From positions 186,001 to 250,000 of the forward strand of contig NZ_JAATNG010000003.1 in NCBI RefSeq assembly GCF_013184805.1: DNA of 64,000 bases. The letters run 5' to 3'. Under the pieces are notes generated by a model. It was not told the origin of the DNA, made no database searches, and saw only the letters and a program-made list of their open reading frames with translations. The DNA is from Pseudoruegeria sp. HB172150 (GTDB lineage Bacteria > Pseudomonadota > Alphaproteobacteria > Rhodobacterales > Rhodobacteraceae). Of the stretch, positions 53,983 through 63,718 are shown one piece after another. A program made the position numbers and the translations under genes. Position 1 is the stretch's first letter, and every line of letters starts with the position of its first letter.

Positions 53983-54987
53983 ATGGACAAGGTCGCCGGT
54001 CGAAGAAAGAGCGCAGAGCACCTGTATCCGCCGATCGACCCGTTTGATCAGCGGATGATGGACGTTGGCGACGGCCACAAGGTCTATGTGGAGCAGTGCG
54101 GCAATCCGCACGGTATCCCGGTGCTGGTGTTGCATGGCGGGCCGGGTGGCGGCTGCAGCCCGGCGATGCGGCGCTATTTCGATCCGAATACCTACCGCGT
54201 GGTGCTGTTCGATCAACGCGGCTGCGGCCGGTCGCGTCCGCATGCCTGTATCGACAACAACACGACCTGGCATCTGGTGAGCGATATCGAAGCGATCCGC
54301 GAGGCGCTGGGCGTGTCACAATGGGCGGTGTTCGGTGGTTCCTGGGGTGCGACACTGGCGCTGATCTATGCAGAAACGCATCCGGATCGGGTGGCGCACC
54401 TGATTTTGCGCGGCGTCTTCCTTATGACCCGGCGCGAGCTGGACTGGTTCTATGGCGGCGGCGCCGGCCAGTTTTACCCGGAACTCTGGGCGCGGTTCTG
54501 CAAGCTCATCCCCGAGGAAGAGCGCGGCGACATGATCGCGGCGTATCATCAACGGCTGTTCAACGGCGATCTCGTGGCAGAGACGCAGCATGCGCGCGCC
54601 TGGACGGCGTGGGAAAACGCGCTGGCTTCGATCGAAACGGACGGACCTGCGGCTGACAGCCCGGCGGACTATGCCCGAGCGTTCGCCCGACTGGAAAACC
54701 ACTATTTCATCAATAGCGGTTTCCTGGGTGAAGATGACTATATTCTCAAGCGTGTGGAACGGCTTACGGGCATCGGCGGGCATATCGTGCAGGGGCGGTA
54801 CGACCTTATCTGTCCGCCCTACTCGGCCTACAACCTGCACAAGGCGTGGCCGAAGTCCGAGTTGCAGATCGTGACGCTTGCTGGTCATGCCCTGTCGGAA
54901 CAGGGGATCAGCGCACAGCTCCTTCGGATCATGGACCGACTGCGGTTCGATCCGGCAATGCGGATCCTGTCCGGAGCTATCGGCTGA
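53983..54987 (+). CDS. pip: Proline iminopeptidase
   Basis: Serine peptidase releasing N-terminal proline; 334 residues, alpha/beta hydrolase of family S33. HGGPGGGC is the oxyanion motif, VVLFDQRGCGRSRPHA a family marker, GGSWGATLAL the nucleophile elbow, and the catalytic Asp and His are in QGRYDLICPP and LAGHALSE. The next operon is a peptide importer, so the two could feed a common peptide-use pathway. ATG at 53983 follows AGGGTGG. Confidence 0.95.
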   Translation: MDKVAGRRKSAEHLYPPIDPFDQRMMDVGDGHKVYVEQCGNPHGIPVLVLHGGPGGGCSPAMRRYFDPNTYRVVLFDQRGCGRSRPHACIDNNTTWHLVSDIEAIREALGVSQWAVFGGSWGATLALIYAETHPDRVAHLILRGVFLMTRRELDWFYGGGAGQFYPELWARFCKLIPEEERGDMIAAYHQRLFNGDLVAETQHARAWTAWENALASIETDGPAADSPADYARAFARLENHYFINSGFLGEDDYILKRVERLTGIGGHIVQGRYDLICPPYSAYNLHKAWPKSELQIVTLAGHALSEQGISAQLLRIMDRLRFDPAMRILSGAIG

Positions 54988-54989
54988 AA

Positions 54990-55009
54990 TCACAAGGCTT
55001 TACTTGTGA
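54990..55009. repeat. Inverted repeat after pip
   Basis: TCACAAG and CTTGTGA, 7 bp each with a six-base spacer, starting three bases after the pip stop. Possible RNA hairpin or operator; no T run follows. Confidence 0.6.
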
Positions 55010-55024
55010 GGCAGACACGTTAAG

Positions 55025-55052
55025 TTGATTGACGAGTCAATAAAAATAAAAA
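55025..55052 (+). promoter_or_regulatory. Possible promoter and operator of the peptide importer
   Basis: TTGATT (55025-55030), 16 bases, TAAAAA (55047-55052). The spacer region contains the inverted repeat ATTGAC-GA-GTCAAT (55028-55041), so a repressor bound there would block the promoter. Confidence 0.35.
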
Positions 55053-55077
55053 CAGGGAACCAGGGGGACCGGTCACT

Positions 55078-56082
55078 TTGCACCCGGTACTGAAGATCGT
55101 CATCCAACGGCTGTTGCTTGGACTTCTGACCTTGCTGGCCGTTTCTATCATCATCTTCGTGGCGGTCAACTCGCTGCCGGGTGATTTTGCCCAGGCCATC
55201 CTGGGCCAGTCCGCGACGCCCGAGGCTGTTGCCGCGATCCGCCGCGATCTTGGCCTCGATCAGCCGGCCGTCACCCGGTACTTCCAGTGGCTGGGCGACA
55301 TGCTGACCGGCAATCTCGGCATCAGCTTTGCGCAGGCCAATTTTGCCAGTTTCGTGGGGACCAGCGCCGAATCCGGGTCAGGTCCGGTCACGGTGGCGCA
55401 GCAGATCGCGCCGCGCTTTGAAAACACTATGTTCCTTGCCGGTGTGACCGCGGTAATCGCGGTGCCGATGTCTCTGACGCTGGGCATTCTGGCGGCCCTG
55501 TTCCGCAACTCGGTCTTCGACCGGACGGCAAACATCGCCTCGCTCAGCGCGGTGTCGAGCCCGGAATTCTTTCTTGCCTACATCCTGATCCTGTTCCTGG
55601 CGGTGCTGCACCCGATCCTGCCGTCGCTGTCGAACATCTATGAAGGGATGCCCTTCGGCGAGCGGCTGTACCGTACGCTGCTGCCCGCTCTGACGCTGAC
55701 ACTGGTGGTCACGGCGCAGATGATGCGGATGACGCGCGCGGCGATCATCAACCTGCTCGCCTCTCCCTATATCGAGATGGCGCGGCTCAAGGGCATTTCG
55801 CCGATGCGGGTGATCGTGAAGCACGCGCTGCCGAATGCGCTGGCGCCGATCATCAACGTGATCGCACTGAACCTCGCTTACCTGATCACCGGGGTGGTCG
55901 TGGTCGAGGTGGTCTTTGTCTATCCGGGGATCGGGCAGCTGTTTGTCGACAGCGTTAAGAACCGGGATATCCCGGTGGTGCAGGCCTGCTGCCTGATCTT
56001 CGCGGGGGCCTACATCCTGCTGAACCTGATGGCCGACGTGCTGTCGATCCTGTCCAACCCGCGCCTGAGGCACCCGAAATGA
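55078..56082 (+). CDS. Peptide/opine-type ABC importer permease 1 (DppB-like)
   Basis: A 334-residue permease with six membrane helices, starting ILKR-like (MHPVLKIVIQRLLLGLLTLL), and the EAA loop ARLKGISPMRVIVKHALPNALAPI. This matches the DppB/OppB family. It starts with TTG at 55078 and AGGGGG lies 11 bases upstream. The following permease overlaps by four bases, giving a complete importer with fused ATPase and binding protein. Confidence 0.93.
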   Translation: MHPVLKIVIQRLLLGLLTLLAVSIIIFVAVNSLPGDFAQAILGQSATPEAVAAIRRDLGLDQPAVTRYFQWLGDMLTGNLGISFAQANFASFVGTSAESGSGPVTVAQQIAPRFENTMFLAGVTAVIAVPMSLTLGILAALFRNSVFDRTANIASLSAVSSPEFFLAYILILFLAVLHPILPSLSNIYEGMPFGERLYRTLLPALTLTLVVTAQMMRMTRAAIINLLASPYIEMARLKGISPMRVIVKHALPNALAPIINVIALNLAYLITGVVVVEVVFVYPGIGQLFVDSVKNRDIPVVQACCLIFAGAYILLNLMADVLSILSNPRLRHPK

Positions 56083-57272
56083 GCGCCTGGATTGGACTTC
56101 TCATCGCGCTGGTCGTGATCGCTACCGCCGGCTGGGTGTTCCGCTTTGCCGGGCAGACGGTGACGGGCAACAAGCCCTACTTCCGCGACATGTCCTATGG
56201 CGTTGCCTTCGGCTTTGCGCTGGGCGTGGCGCTGCTGGCGTGGCTGGTTTGGAGCTACTACCGGTCCTGGGCCATTCCGGCCGGGCAGCCGAACCCGTAC
56301 TTTTTCCTGCGCATCGCGATCCACGGGTTCATCCTGTTCGCCATCGCGGCCTTCCTGTTCCGGCTGATCGGCCGATATGTCGGCACAGGCACCAGCCGCA
56401 AGCTGTTCCGGTCGATGCCGCTGACCGCCTCGTTCGGAATCCTGATCGTGCTGGTCTATGCGCTGCTGGCAATCTTTGCGCCGATGCTCGCCCCCTACGG
56501 GCAGGAGCAGGTCTTCGCGCAGGCCAATGTGGTGCCGGGTGGCGACCCGACCCTGGGCGGCAACCCGGACTTTCCGCTGGGAACAGACCAGATCGGCCGG
56601 GATATCTTGTCGCGGCTGATCTATGGCGCGCGGAACACCGTGGGAATCGCCTTTGTCACGACGATCATCGCCTTCCTGCTGGGCGGCACGCTGGGTTTCC
56701 TGGCCGCGACGCTGGGCGGCTGGGTCGACCAGGTGGTGGGCCGTACCGTGGATGCGCTGATGGCGATCCCGGCGCTGATCTTTGCACTGCTGCTGATCAC
56801 GGTGGCAAGCGCCTGGGTGCAGGGCAGCGGCCTGACCGTCGCAATGATCTTCATCATGGCGGTGATCGATTCCACGCGGGTGTTCCGCCTGGCGCGGGCT
56901 GTGGGCGTGAATATCGTGGTGATGGACTATATCGAGGCTGCGAAGCTGCGCGGCGAGGGGCTGGGATACCTGATCTTTCGCGAGATCCTGCCGAACGCCA
57001 CAGCCCCGCTGCTGGCCGAATTCGGCCTGCGGTTCTGCTTTGTGTTCCTGACGATCTCGTCCCTGTCGTTCCTGGGTGTCGGCATCCAGCCGCCGCTGGC
57101 CGACTGGGGGACCATGGTCCGCGACATGGCGCCGTTCATCAACTACGCGCAGTTCGCGCCGCAGATTGCCGCCGCACCGCTGCTGGCCGCGGGCGCCATC
57201 GCACTGCTGACGGTAGCGGTGAACTTCGTGGTGGACTGGATGCTGCACAAGTCCTCTGGGCTGAAGGAGTGA
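56079..57272 (+). CDS. Peptide ABC importer permease 2 (DppC-like, long N-terminus)
   Basis: A 397-residue DppC/OppC-type permease with EAA loop AAKLRGEGLGYLIFREILPNATAPLL. Before the usual start (about residue 115, RSMPLTASFGILIVLVYALLAIF) it carries roughly 110 extra residues with three further hydrophobic segments, so nine helices in total instead of six. The extension lies in frame and is cleanly open. ATGA overlap with the first permease. Confidence 0.92.
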   Translation: MSAWIGLLIALVVIATAGWVFRFAGQTVTGNKPYFRDMSYGVAFGFALGVALLAWLVWSYYRSWAIPAGQPNPYFFLRIAIHGFILFAIAAFLFRLIGRYVGTGTSRKLFRSMPLTASFGILIVLVYALLAIFAPMLAPYGQEQVFAQANVVPGGDPTLGGNPDFPLGTDQIGRDILSRLIYGARNTVGIAFVTTIIAFLLGGTLGFLAATLGGWVDQVVGRTVDALMAIPALIFALLLITVASAWVQGSGLTVAMIFIMAVIDSTRVFRLARAVGVNIVVMDYIEAAKLRGEGLGYLIFREILPNATAPLLAEFGLRFCFVFLTISSLSFLGVGIQPPLADWGTMVRDMAPFINYAQFAPQIAAAPLLAAGAIALLTVAVNFVVDWMLHKSSGLKE

Positions 57273-57276
57273 CCGG

Positions 57277-58935
57277 ATGAGCGAGACAGACAAGCCCGTC
57301 CTGGTGGAAATCAAGGACATCTGGATTGAGGGTCGATCCGACGAGGAATGGCTGCCGATCATCAACGGTGCGTCTCTAACACTGCGCAAGGGTGAAGTTC
57401 TGGGCCTGATCGGCGAATCCGGCGCGGGCAAGTCGACGCTGGGCCTGGCGGCGATGGGCTATACGCGCGACGGGGTGCGGATCAAATCCGGATCAGTGAC
57501 CTTCGACGGCGTCGACCTGATCGCCGCCTCTGCCGCCACCAAGCGTGACCTGCTGGGCAAGCGCATCGCCTATGTGGCGCAATCGGCCGCCGCCAGCTTC
57601 AACCCCGCGCACAAGCTGATCGACCAGCATGTCGAAGCGCCGGTTCAGCACCACGTGACATCAAAAAGCGAGGCAACCGACGACGGGATAGAGCTTTACC
57701 GCCGCCTGCGGCTGCCGAACCCCGACGAAATCGGATTCCGCTATCCGCACCAGGTGTCAGGCGGTCAACTGCAGCGGGCGATGACGGCAATGGCAATGTC
57801 CTGCCGCCCCGACCTGATTATATTCGACGAACCGACGACGGCGCTGGACGTGACCACGCAGATCGAGGTGCTGGCGGCGATTAGGGATATCGTCGAGCAA
57901 TTCGACACGGCGGCGATCTACATCACCCACGACCTGGCGGTGGTGGCGCAGATGGCGGATCGGATCAAGGTGCTGCTGAAAGGTGACGAGGTCGAAGAGG
58001 CAGATACTCGCGTCATGCTGGAATCACCCAAGGACGACTACACGAAAAGCCTCTGGGCCGTGCGCAGCTTCGAACGCCCGGCCAAACCGGCACCTGCGGT
58101 GGACGCAACGCCGGTGGTTTCGGTGCAGAACATTACGGCCGCCTACGGCAAATTGCCGGTGCTGCATGATGTCAGCTTCGACATCCATGCCGGAAGAACT
58201 GTGGCGGTGGTCGGCGAATCCGGGTCCGGCAAATCGACGACGGCACGTGTGATCACAGGATTGTTGCCGCAGCTTGAAGGCGTGGTCGAATTCAAGGGCG
58301 AGGCATTGCCCGCCGATTACCACAAGCGTGACCGCATGCAACTGCGTCAGGCGCAGATGATCTATCAGATGGCCGATACCGCGCTGAATCCGCGCAAGCC
58401 CATCGGAGAGATCATCGGGCGGCCGGTGGAGTTCTACATGGGTCTGCGTGGCCGGAAAAAACGCGAACGGGTCCGCGAATTGCTGAACGAGATCGAGCTT
58501 GAGCCCGATCAGTTCATCGACCGGCTGCCATCGGAGCTGTCCGGCGGGCAGAAGCAGCGTGTGGGCATAGCGCGTGCGCTGGCCGCCGAACCCGAGTTCA
58601 TCATCTGCGACGAGGTGACATCGGCGCTGGACCAGCTGGTTGCCGAGGGCATCCTGCGCCTCCTGGCGCGGCTGCAGGACGAACGTGGCCTGTCATACAT
58701 GTTCATCACACACGATCTGGCGACGGTGAATGCCATTGCCGACGAAGTGGTCGTGATGAAGGACGGACGCGTGGTGGAGCAGGGGCCGAAGGCCGATATG
58801 TTCCGGCCGCCACACCACCCCTATACCGATCTTCTGCTCAGCTCCGTGCCGGAAATGGATCCGGACTGGCTGACAGATCTGCTGGCAGAACGCGGAGTTG
58901 AGAACATCGGCGATGCCGCAGTTGATAAAATGTAA
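57277..58935 (+). CDS. Peptide ABC importer, fused ATPases (DppD-DppF-like)
   Basis: A 552-residue protein with two ABC ATPase domains. The first has Walker A GESGAGKST, signature VSGGQLQRAM and Walker B DLIIFDEPTTALD. The second, from about residue 280, has GESGSGKST, LSGGQKQRVGIAR and FIICDEVTSALD. It would power the two permeases, replacing two separate genes. Begins five bases after the second permease. A short ATCAC-TTCAG-GTGAT hairpin lies just after its stop. Confidence 0.95.
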   Translation: MSETDKPVLVEIKDIWIEGRSDEEWLPIINGASLTLRKGEVLGLIGESGAGKSTLGLAAMGYTRDGVRIKSGSVTFDGVDLIAASAATKRDLLGKRIAYVAQSAAASFNPAHKLIDQHVEAPVQHHVTSKSEATDDGIELYRRLRLPNPDEIGFRYPHQVSGGQLQRAMTAMAMSCRPDLIIFDEPTTALDVTTQIEVLAAIRDIVEQFDTAAIYITHDLAVVAQMADRIKVLLKGDEVEEADTRVMLESPKDDYTKSLWAVRSFERPAKPAPAVDATPVVSVQNITAAYGKLPVLHDVSFDIHAGRTVAVVGESGSGKSTTARVITGLLPQLEGVVEFKGEALPADYHKRDRMQLRQAQMIYQMADTALNPRKPIGEIIGRPVEFYMGLRGRKKRERVRELLNEIELEPDQFIDRLPSELSGGQKQRVGIARALAAEPEFIICDEVTSALDQLVAEGILRLLARLQDERGLSYMFITHDLATVNAIADEVVVMKDGRVVEQGPKADMFRPPHHPYTDLLLSSVPEMDPDWLTDLLAERGVENIGDAAVDKM

Positions 58936-59013
58936 CCGAATCACTTCAGGTGATGACTGATCTCGCGGGGCTGCCGCCTTGCCACGACAAATGACAGGAA
59001 AGGGAGTCTACCC

Positions 59014-60558
59014 ATGACACGTTTCACGAGACGCGGACTGCTTCGCACCGGCGCCGCAGCCGGTGTGCTGGCGGCGACCGGCCTGCCCGCCATCGCGCAG
59101 GCCAAGCGTGGCGGCCATCTCAAGATGGGCCTGAATGGTGCCAATACGTCGGACAGCTGGGATGGCCGGACCCACTCGGACATTTTCATCATCTCGGCCG
59201 CGCTGGGCGCGGTGTTCGACGCGCTGACCGAGGTCGGCGCGGACGGCGCCCTGAAGGGCGAGCTGGCGGAAAGCTGGGAAAGCTCTTCCGACGCCAAGAC
59301 GTGGACGTTTAACCTGCGCCAGGGCGTGACCTTCCACAACGGCAAGCCGTTCGGCGCGGATGACGTGATCGAATCGCTGAAGATGCATGTCGGCGAAGGC
59401 GTGAAATCCGCAGCCCAGCCGATCGTCGCGGCGATTGCCGAGATGAACAAGATCACCGACCACCAGGTCCAGTTCGTGCTGGCCGAAGGCAACGCCGACT
59501 TCCCCTACCTGCTGGCCGATTACCACCTGCTGATGTATCCAGCCGGACAGATCGACGAGGCAATTGCCAACGGCATCGGTACCGGGCTTTACAAGGTGGA
59601 AAGCTTCGATCCGGGCGTTCGCTTTGTCGGCACCCGCGTCGACAGCCACTACAAGGACGGCGAATCCGGCTGGTTCGACACGGTCGAGCTGATCGCGATC
59701 AACGACATCACCGCCCGGATGAATGCGCTGCTGACCGGGCAGGTCGATGTCATCAACGACATCGACTTCAAGACCGAATCGCTGCTGAAAGCGAATCCGA
59801 TGACCGAGATCTTCGAGGTCACCGGCAACCAGCAGTTCACCTTCCCGATGCTGACCGACGTGTCGCCGTTCGACGACAACAACATCCGGAACGCGATCAA
59901 ATACGCTGTGAACCGGCAGGAGATGGTCGACAAGATCCTGCTTGGCCACGGTGGCGTCGGCAACGACAGCCCGATCGGTCCGGCGAACCAATACTATTAT
60001 TCCGACATGGAGCAGACGGCCTATGATCCGGACAAGGCCAAGTTCTATCTGAAAGAGGCCGGACTGGATTCCATCGACGTCGATCTGTCGGTGTCCAACG
60101 CGGCCTTCACCGGTGCGACCGACGCGGCGCAGCTGTATCAGGCCTCGGCCAAGGCCGCCGGCATCAACATCAACCTGATCCAGGAACCGGCCGACGGCTA
60201 CTGGTCGAACGTCTGGCTGAAAAAGCCGTGGTGCGCCTGCTACTGGTCCGGCCGCGCGACCGAGGACCTGATGTTCTCGACGGCCTACGCCACCGGAGCG
60301 CCATGGAACGACACCCACTTCGAGAACGAGCGCTTCATGGAGCTGATGTCCGCTGGCCGCACCGAGTTCGACAGCGACAAGCGGCGCGAGATCTACTACG
60401 AGATGCAGCAGATCGTTCACGATGACGGCGGCGCGGTGATCCCGATGTTCGCCAACTTCGTCGGCGCCAAGACCAACAAGGTCATGAACTCCGGCAGCAT
60501 CGGCAACGTCTACAAGGTCGACAACGGCCGGGTCGCCGAGCGGTGGTGGGCGGCTTAA
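59014..60558 (+). CDS. Peptide ABC importer, periplasmic binding protein (family 5)
   Basis: A 514-residue solute-binding protein with a twin-arginine signal TRFTRRGLLRTGAAAG and cleavage near IAQAKRGG. SBP family 5 features are GELAESWESSSDAKTWTFNLRQGVTFHNGKPF, the DDVIESL helix and the NAIKYAVNRQEMVDKI segment. Export by Tat means the protein folds before leaving the cytoplasm. It closes the importer operon and a strong terminator follows. Ligand unknown: peptides, opines or nickel complexes are all seen in the family. Confidence 0.94.
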   Translation: MTRFTRRGLLRTGAAAGVLAATGLPAIAQAKRGGHLKMGLNGANTSDSWDGRTHSDIFIISAALGAVFDALTEVGADGALKGELAESWESSSDAKTWTFNLRQGVTFHNGKPFGADDVIESLKMHVGEGVKSAAQPIVAAIAEMNKITDHQVQFVLAEGNADFPYLLADYHLLMYPAGQIDEAIANGIGTGLYKVESFDPGVRFVGTRVDSHYKDGESGWFDTVELIAINDITARMNALLTGQVDVINDIDFKTESLLKANPMTEIFEVTGNQQFTFPMLTDVSPFDDNNIRNAIKYAVNRQEMVDKILLGHGGVGNDSPIGPANQYYYSDMEQTAYDPDKAKFYLKEAGLDSIDVDLSVSNAAFTGATDAAQLYQASAKAAGININLIQEPADGYWSNVWLKKPWCACYWSGRATEDLMFSTAYATGAPWNDTHFENERFMELMSAGRTEFDSDKRREIYYEMQQIVHDDGGAVIPMFANFVGAKTNKVMNSGSIGNVYKVDNGRVAERWWAA

Positions 60559-60581
60559 ACCACTGACGCCGCACTAGGATT

Positions 60582-60618
60582 GGTAACGCCTTGCCGGTTG
60601 GCAGGGCGTTACCTTTTT
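60582..60618 (+). terminator. Strong intrinsic terminator of the importer operon
   Basis: GGTAACGCC with GGCGTTACC (9 bp), extended by an inner TTGCC-GGTT-GGCAG stem, and followed by TTTTT. Confidence 0.95.
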
Positions 60619-60714
60619 ACGGCTCGCTGACTCACTTGACGCGCACGACGGCTACCGCACAGGGCCGACGCAACCGGTCGCGTCTGCCCGATGGCGGGAT
60701 GATTCCATCCCCTC

Positions 60715-60743
60715 TTGCACAAAGCCCCCTCCCCGCGTATATC
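60715..60743 (+). promoter_or_regulatory. Possible promoter of the rimP-nusA-infB operon
   Basis: TTGCAC (60715-60720), 17-base spacer, TATATC (60738-60743). Transcription would begin near 60750, giving a leader of about 100 bases before rimP. The stretch 60619-60714 shows no gene or tRNA. Confidence 0.4.
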
Positions 60744-60799
60744 CCGTTTCAACAGCGGCGCTTCGGCTTCCACCCCCGAGGCTCCACCGGACAAGTGTG

Positions 60800-60822
60800 A
60801 ACGGGCCGCGCGCCCGTTTTTT
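60800..60822 (+). terminator. Terminator within the rimP leader, likely attenuator
   Basis: AACGGGC, loop CGCGC, GCCCGTT, then TTTT. It lies between the predicted promoter and the rimP start and only 26 bases before the ATG, so it should end some transcripts early. A 70-base terminated RNA (about 60750-60822) may accumulate. Confidence 0.75.
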
Positions 60823-60848
60823 CGTATCTGGACCCCGGAAACGGACCA

Positions 60849-61433
60849 ATGACAGACCTGATCGCAAAAGCCCCCATCGACCGGCGCCTTGCCGAGATCC
60901 TGACCCCGATCATCGAGGGGATGGGCTTCGAACTGGTGCGTGTGCGGCTGCTGGGCGGCAAGACCAAGACCGTGCAGATCATGGCCGAACGTCCCGACGG
61001 CGGGATCGAGGTTGACGAATGCGCCGAGATTTCCAACGCGGTCTCCGCCGTGCTGGATGTCGAGGACCCGATCGACGACGCCTATGCGCTGGAAGTGTCC
61101 AGCCCCGGCATCGACCGTCCGCTGACCCGGCTGAAGGATTTCGACACCTTCGAAGGCTACGAAGCCAAGCTGGAGACGACCGAGATGATCGACGGCCGGC
61201 GCCGCTTCAAGGGCGTGCTGGCCGGCACCGAGGATGGCGAGGTGCTGATCCAGATCGAGGATCAGGGCGAACCCGTCACCATCGGGCTGCAATTCGACTG
61301 GCTGAGCGATGCCAAGCTGGTGCTGACCGACGAGCTGATCCGCGAGATGCTGAAGCAGCGCAAGGACGCGGGCGTGATCAATGAACAGGATTTCGATGAA
61401 ATAGAGACGGAAGACGTCTCGCAGGAGGACTGA
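60849..61433 (+). CDS. rimP: Ribosome maturation factor RimP
   Basis: 30S assembly factor of 194 residues: [24 protein letters not shown], the [20 protein letters not shown] stretch and [20 protein letters not shown] are family hallmarks. The C-terminal tail (residues 160-194) is acidic. It begins the conserved rimP-nusA-ylxR-infB operon; nusA follows after four bases. Confidence 0.97.
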   Translation: MTDLIAKAPIDRRLAEILTPIIEGMGFELVRVRLLGGKTKTVQIMAERPDGGIEVDECAEISNAVSAVLDVEDPIDDAYALEVSSPGIDRPLTRLKDFDTFEGYEAKLETTEMIDGRRRFKGVLAGTEDGEVLIQIEDQGEPVTIGLQFDWLSDAKLVLTDELIREMLKQRKDAGVINEQDFDEIETEDVSQED

Positions 61434-61437
61434 AGAC

Positions 61438-63060
61438 ATGGCAATCACCTCTGCCAACCAGCTGGAACTGCTGCAGACCGCCGAGGCGGTCGCGCGGGAA
61501 AAGATGATCGACCCCGGGCTGGTCGTTGAAGCGATGGAAGAAAGCCTCGCGCGTGCCGCGAAGAGCCGCTACGGCAGCGAAATGGACATTCGCGTGTCCA
61601 TCGACCGCAAAACCGGCAAGGCGACCTTCACCCGCGTCCGCACCGTGGTCGAGGATGAAGAGCTGGAGAATTATCAGGCCGAGCTGACCGTCGCGCAGGC
61701 AAAACAGTACCTCGATGACCCGAAGGTGGGCGACACCATCGTGGACGAGGTTCCTCCCGTAGACATGGGCCGGATCGCCGCGCAGTCGGCGAAGCAGGTG
61801 ATCCTGCAGAAGGTCCGCGAGGCTGAGCGTGACCGCCAGTACGAAGAATTCAAGGACCGCGCCGGCACGATCATCAACGGTATCGTCAAGCGCGAGGAAT
61901 ATGGCAACGTCATCGTCGACGTGGGCCGTGGCGAAGCCATCCTGCGCCGGAACGAGAAGATCGGTCGCGAAAGCTATCGCCCGAACGACCGTATCCGCTG
62001 CTACATCAAGGACGTGCGCCGCGAACCGCGCGGGCCGCAGATCTTCCTGTCGCGCACCGCGCCGGAATTCATGGCCGAGCTGTTCAAGATGGAAGTGCCG
62101 GAAATCTACGACGGCATCATCGAGATCAAGGCCGTGGCCCGCGATCCGGGTTCGCGCGCGAAGATCGCGGTGATCTCCTACGACAACTCGATCGACCCGG
62201 TCGGCGCCTGCGTCGGTATGCGCGGGTCTCGCGTGCAGGCTGTGGTGAACGAGCTGCAGGGCGAGAAGATCGACATCATCCCGTGGAACGAGGATCAGCC
62301 GACCTTCCTGGTGAACGCGCTGCAGCCGGCCGAAGTGTCCAAGGTTGTTCTGGACGAGGAAGCCGAGCGGATCGAGGTGGTGGTCCCTGAGGATCAGCTG
62401 TCGCTGGCCATCGGCCGTCGCGGCCAGAACGTGCGCCTGGCGTCGCAGCTGACCGGCCTCGACATCGACATCATGACCGAAGAAGAAGAATCGCAGCGCC
62501 GGCAGGCCGAGTTCGAGGAACGGACGAAGCTGTTCATGGATACGCTGGACCTCGACGAGTTCTTCGCCCAGCTGCTGGTGGCCGAAGGCTTCACCAATCT
62601 GGAAGAAGTCGCCTATGTCGAGATCGATGAGTTGACCGTGATCGACGGTGTCGACGACGATACTGCAACCGAGCTGCAGGCCCGTGCCCGCGACTTCATT
62701 GACGAACAGAATCGCAAGGCTCTGGAGCATGCGCGCGAACTTGGCGTCGAGGACAGCCTTGTGAATTTCGAAGGGCTGACGCCGCAGATGATCGAGGCGC
62801 TGGCGCTGGACGATGTGAAGACGCTGGAAGACTTCGCCACCTGCGCGGACTGGGAACTGGCCGGCGGCTGGACCACCGAGAACGGCGAGCGCAAGAAGGA
62901 CGACGGCATCCTCGAAAAGTTCGATGTGTCGCTTGAAGAGGCGCAGAACATGGTGATGACCGCGCGGATCCAGCTGGGCTGGGTCGATCCTGCCGAACTC
63001 GAGGCCGAGGAATCGGTCGAGGAAGGCGAAGAGGGCGAAACCGAGGAGGTCGGGGCCTGA
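61438..63060 (+). CDS. nusA: Transcription factor NusA
   Basis: RNA polymerase pausing, termination and antitermination factor; 540 residues. N-terminal domain, S1 domain ([21 protein letters not shown]), KH domains with [21 protein letters not shown] and [18 protein letters not shown], and an acidic C-terminus with helix-hairpin-helix-like repeats (residues about 350-500). GGAGG ten bases before the ATG. NusA may act on the leader terminator of its own operon. Confidence 0.98.
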   Translation: MAITSANQLELLQTAEAVAREKMIDPGLVVEAMEESLARAAKSRYGSEMDIRVSIDRKTGKATFTRVRTVVEDEELENYQAELTVAQAKQYLDDPKVGDTIVDEVPPVDMGRIAAQSAKQVILQKVREAERDRQYEEFKDRAGTIINGIVKREEYGNVIVDVGRGEAILRRNEKIGRESYRPNDRIRCYIKDVRREPRGPQIFLSRTAPEFMAELFKMEVPEIYDGIIEIKAVARDPGSRAKIAVISYDNSIDPVGACVGMRGSRVQAVVNELQGEKIDIIPWNEDQPTFLVNALQPAEVSKVVLDEEAERIEVVVPEDQLSLAIGRRGQNVRLASQLTGLDIDIMTEEEESQRRQAEFEERTKLFMDTLDLDEFFAQLLVAEGFTNLEEVAYVEIDELTVIDGVDDDTATELQARARDFIDEQNRKALEHARELGVEDSLVNFEGLTPQMIEALALDDVKTLEDFATCADWELAGGWTTENGERKKDDGILEKFDVSLEEAQNMVMTARIQLGWVDPAELEAEESVEEGEEGETEEVGA

Positions 63061-63082
63061 TCTCAGGCCCCGGTGGTTTCGG

Positions 63083-63718
63083 ATGGCTCGGGGTGGCCAG
63101 CCAAAAGACAGGGCCGACGGCCCCGAGCGACGTTGTATCGCGACCGGAGAAGTCCAGCCGAAAGCCGGGCTGATCCGGTTTGTGACCAGTCCAGACGGTC
63201 AAATCGTCCCTGACGTCCTTGAAAAATTGCCCGGAAGGGGTATTTGGGTGGCAGCGGACCGTGCGGCCATTGACCGTGCGGTTCAGAAGCGGCTGTTTTT
63301 GCGTGCCGCAAAGCAATCCGTCTCTGTGCCGGACAACCTTGCGGACGAGGTCGAACGCCAGCTGCTGCAGCGGGTGGTCGACCAGATTGCGTTGTCGAGA
63401 AAAGCGGGCCATGCGGTGGCCGGCTACGAGAAGGTGAAGTCCTGGCTCCAGACCGGTGAAGCGCTGGTCCTGATCCAGGCCTCGGACGGGTCTGCCCGGG
63501 GAAAGTCAAAGCTCAACACGCCGCCGGATGGCAAGTTTATCGGCGTTCTGACGGCTCAGGAATTGGGTTTGGCTTTCGGGCGTGAACATGTGATACATGG
63601 CGCGCTTGCGGCTGGCGGACTCACGAGACGTGTAGTAGAGGATGCCGCGCGGCTCTCTGGCCTGCGCATGACGAACGGGGGTGAGGACACCTCCGGAAAG
63701 GATTTGAAGACGCGATGA
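63083..63718 (+). CDS. YlxR / L7Ae RNA-binding protein
   Basis: A 211-residue protein combining the YlxR fold (DGPERRCIATGEVQPKAGLIRFV and LPGRGIWVAADRAAIDRAV) with an L7Ae/L30e-type domain (QIALSRKAGHAVAGYEKVKSWLQ). The two-domain form is usual in alphaproteobacteria, while many other bacteria have separate ylxR and ylxQ. It binds RNA, and in some bacteria influences transcription. It sits between nusA and infB, and its stop overlaps the infB start (ATGA). Confidence 0.93.
   Translation: MARGGQPKDRADGPERRCIATGEVQPKAGLIRFVTSPDGQIVPDVLEKLPGRGIWVAADRAAIDRAVQKRLFLRAAKQSVSVPDNLADEVERQLLQRVVDQIALSRKAGHAVAGYEKVKSWLQTGEALVLIQASDGSARGKSKLNTPPDGKFIGVLTAQELGLAFGREHVIHGALAAGGLTRRVVEDAARLSGLRMTNGGEDTSGKDLKTR

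Noticed and set aside
60619-60714. A tRNA before rimP, as metY in E. coli
   Set aside because: No T-loop GGTTCGA-type sequence, CCA end or cloverleaf pairing could be found.
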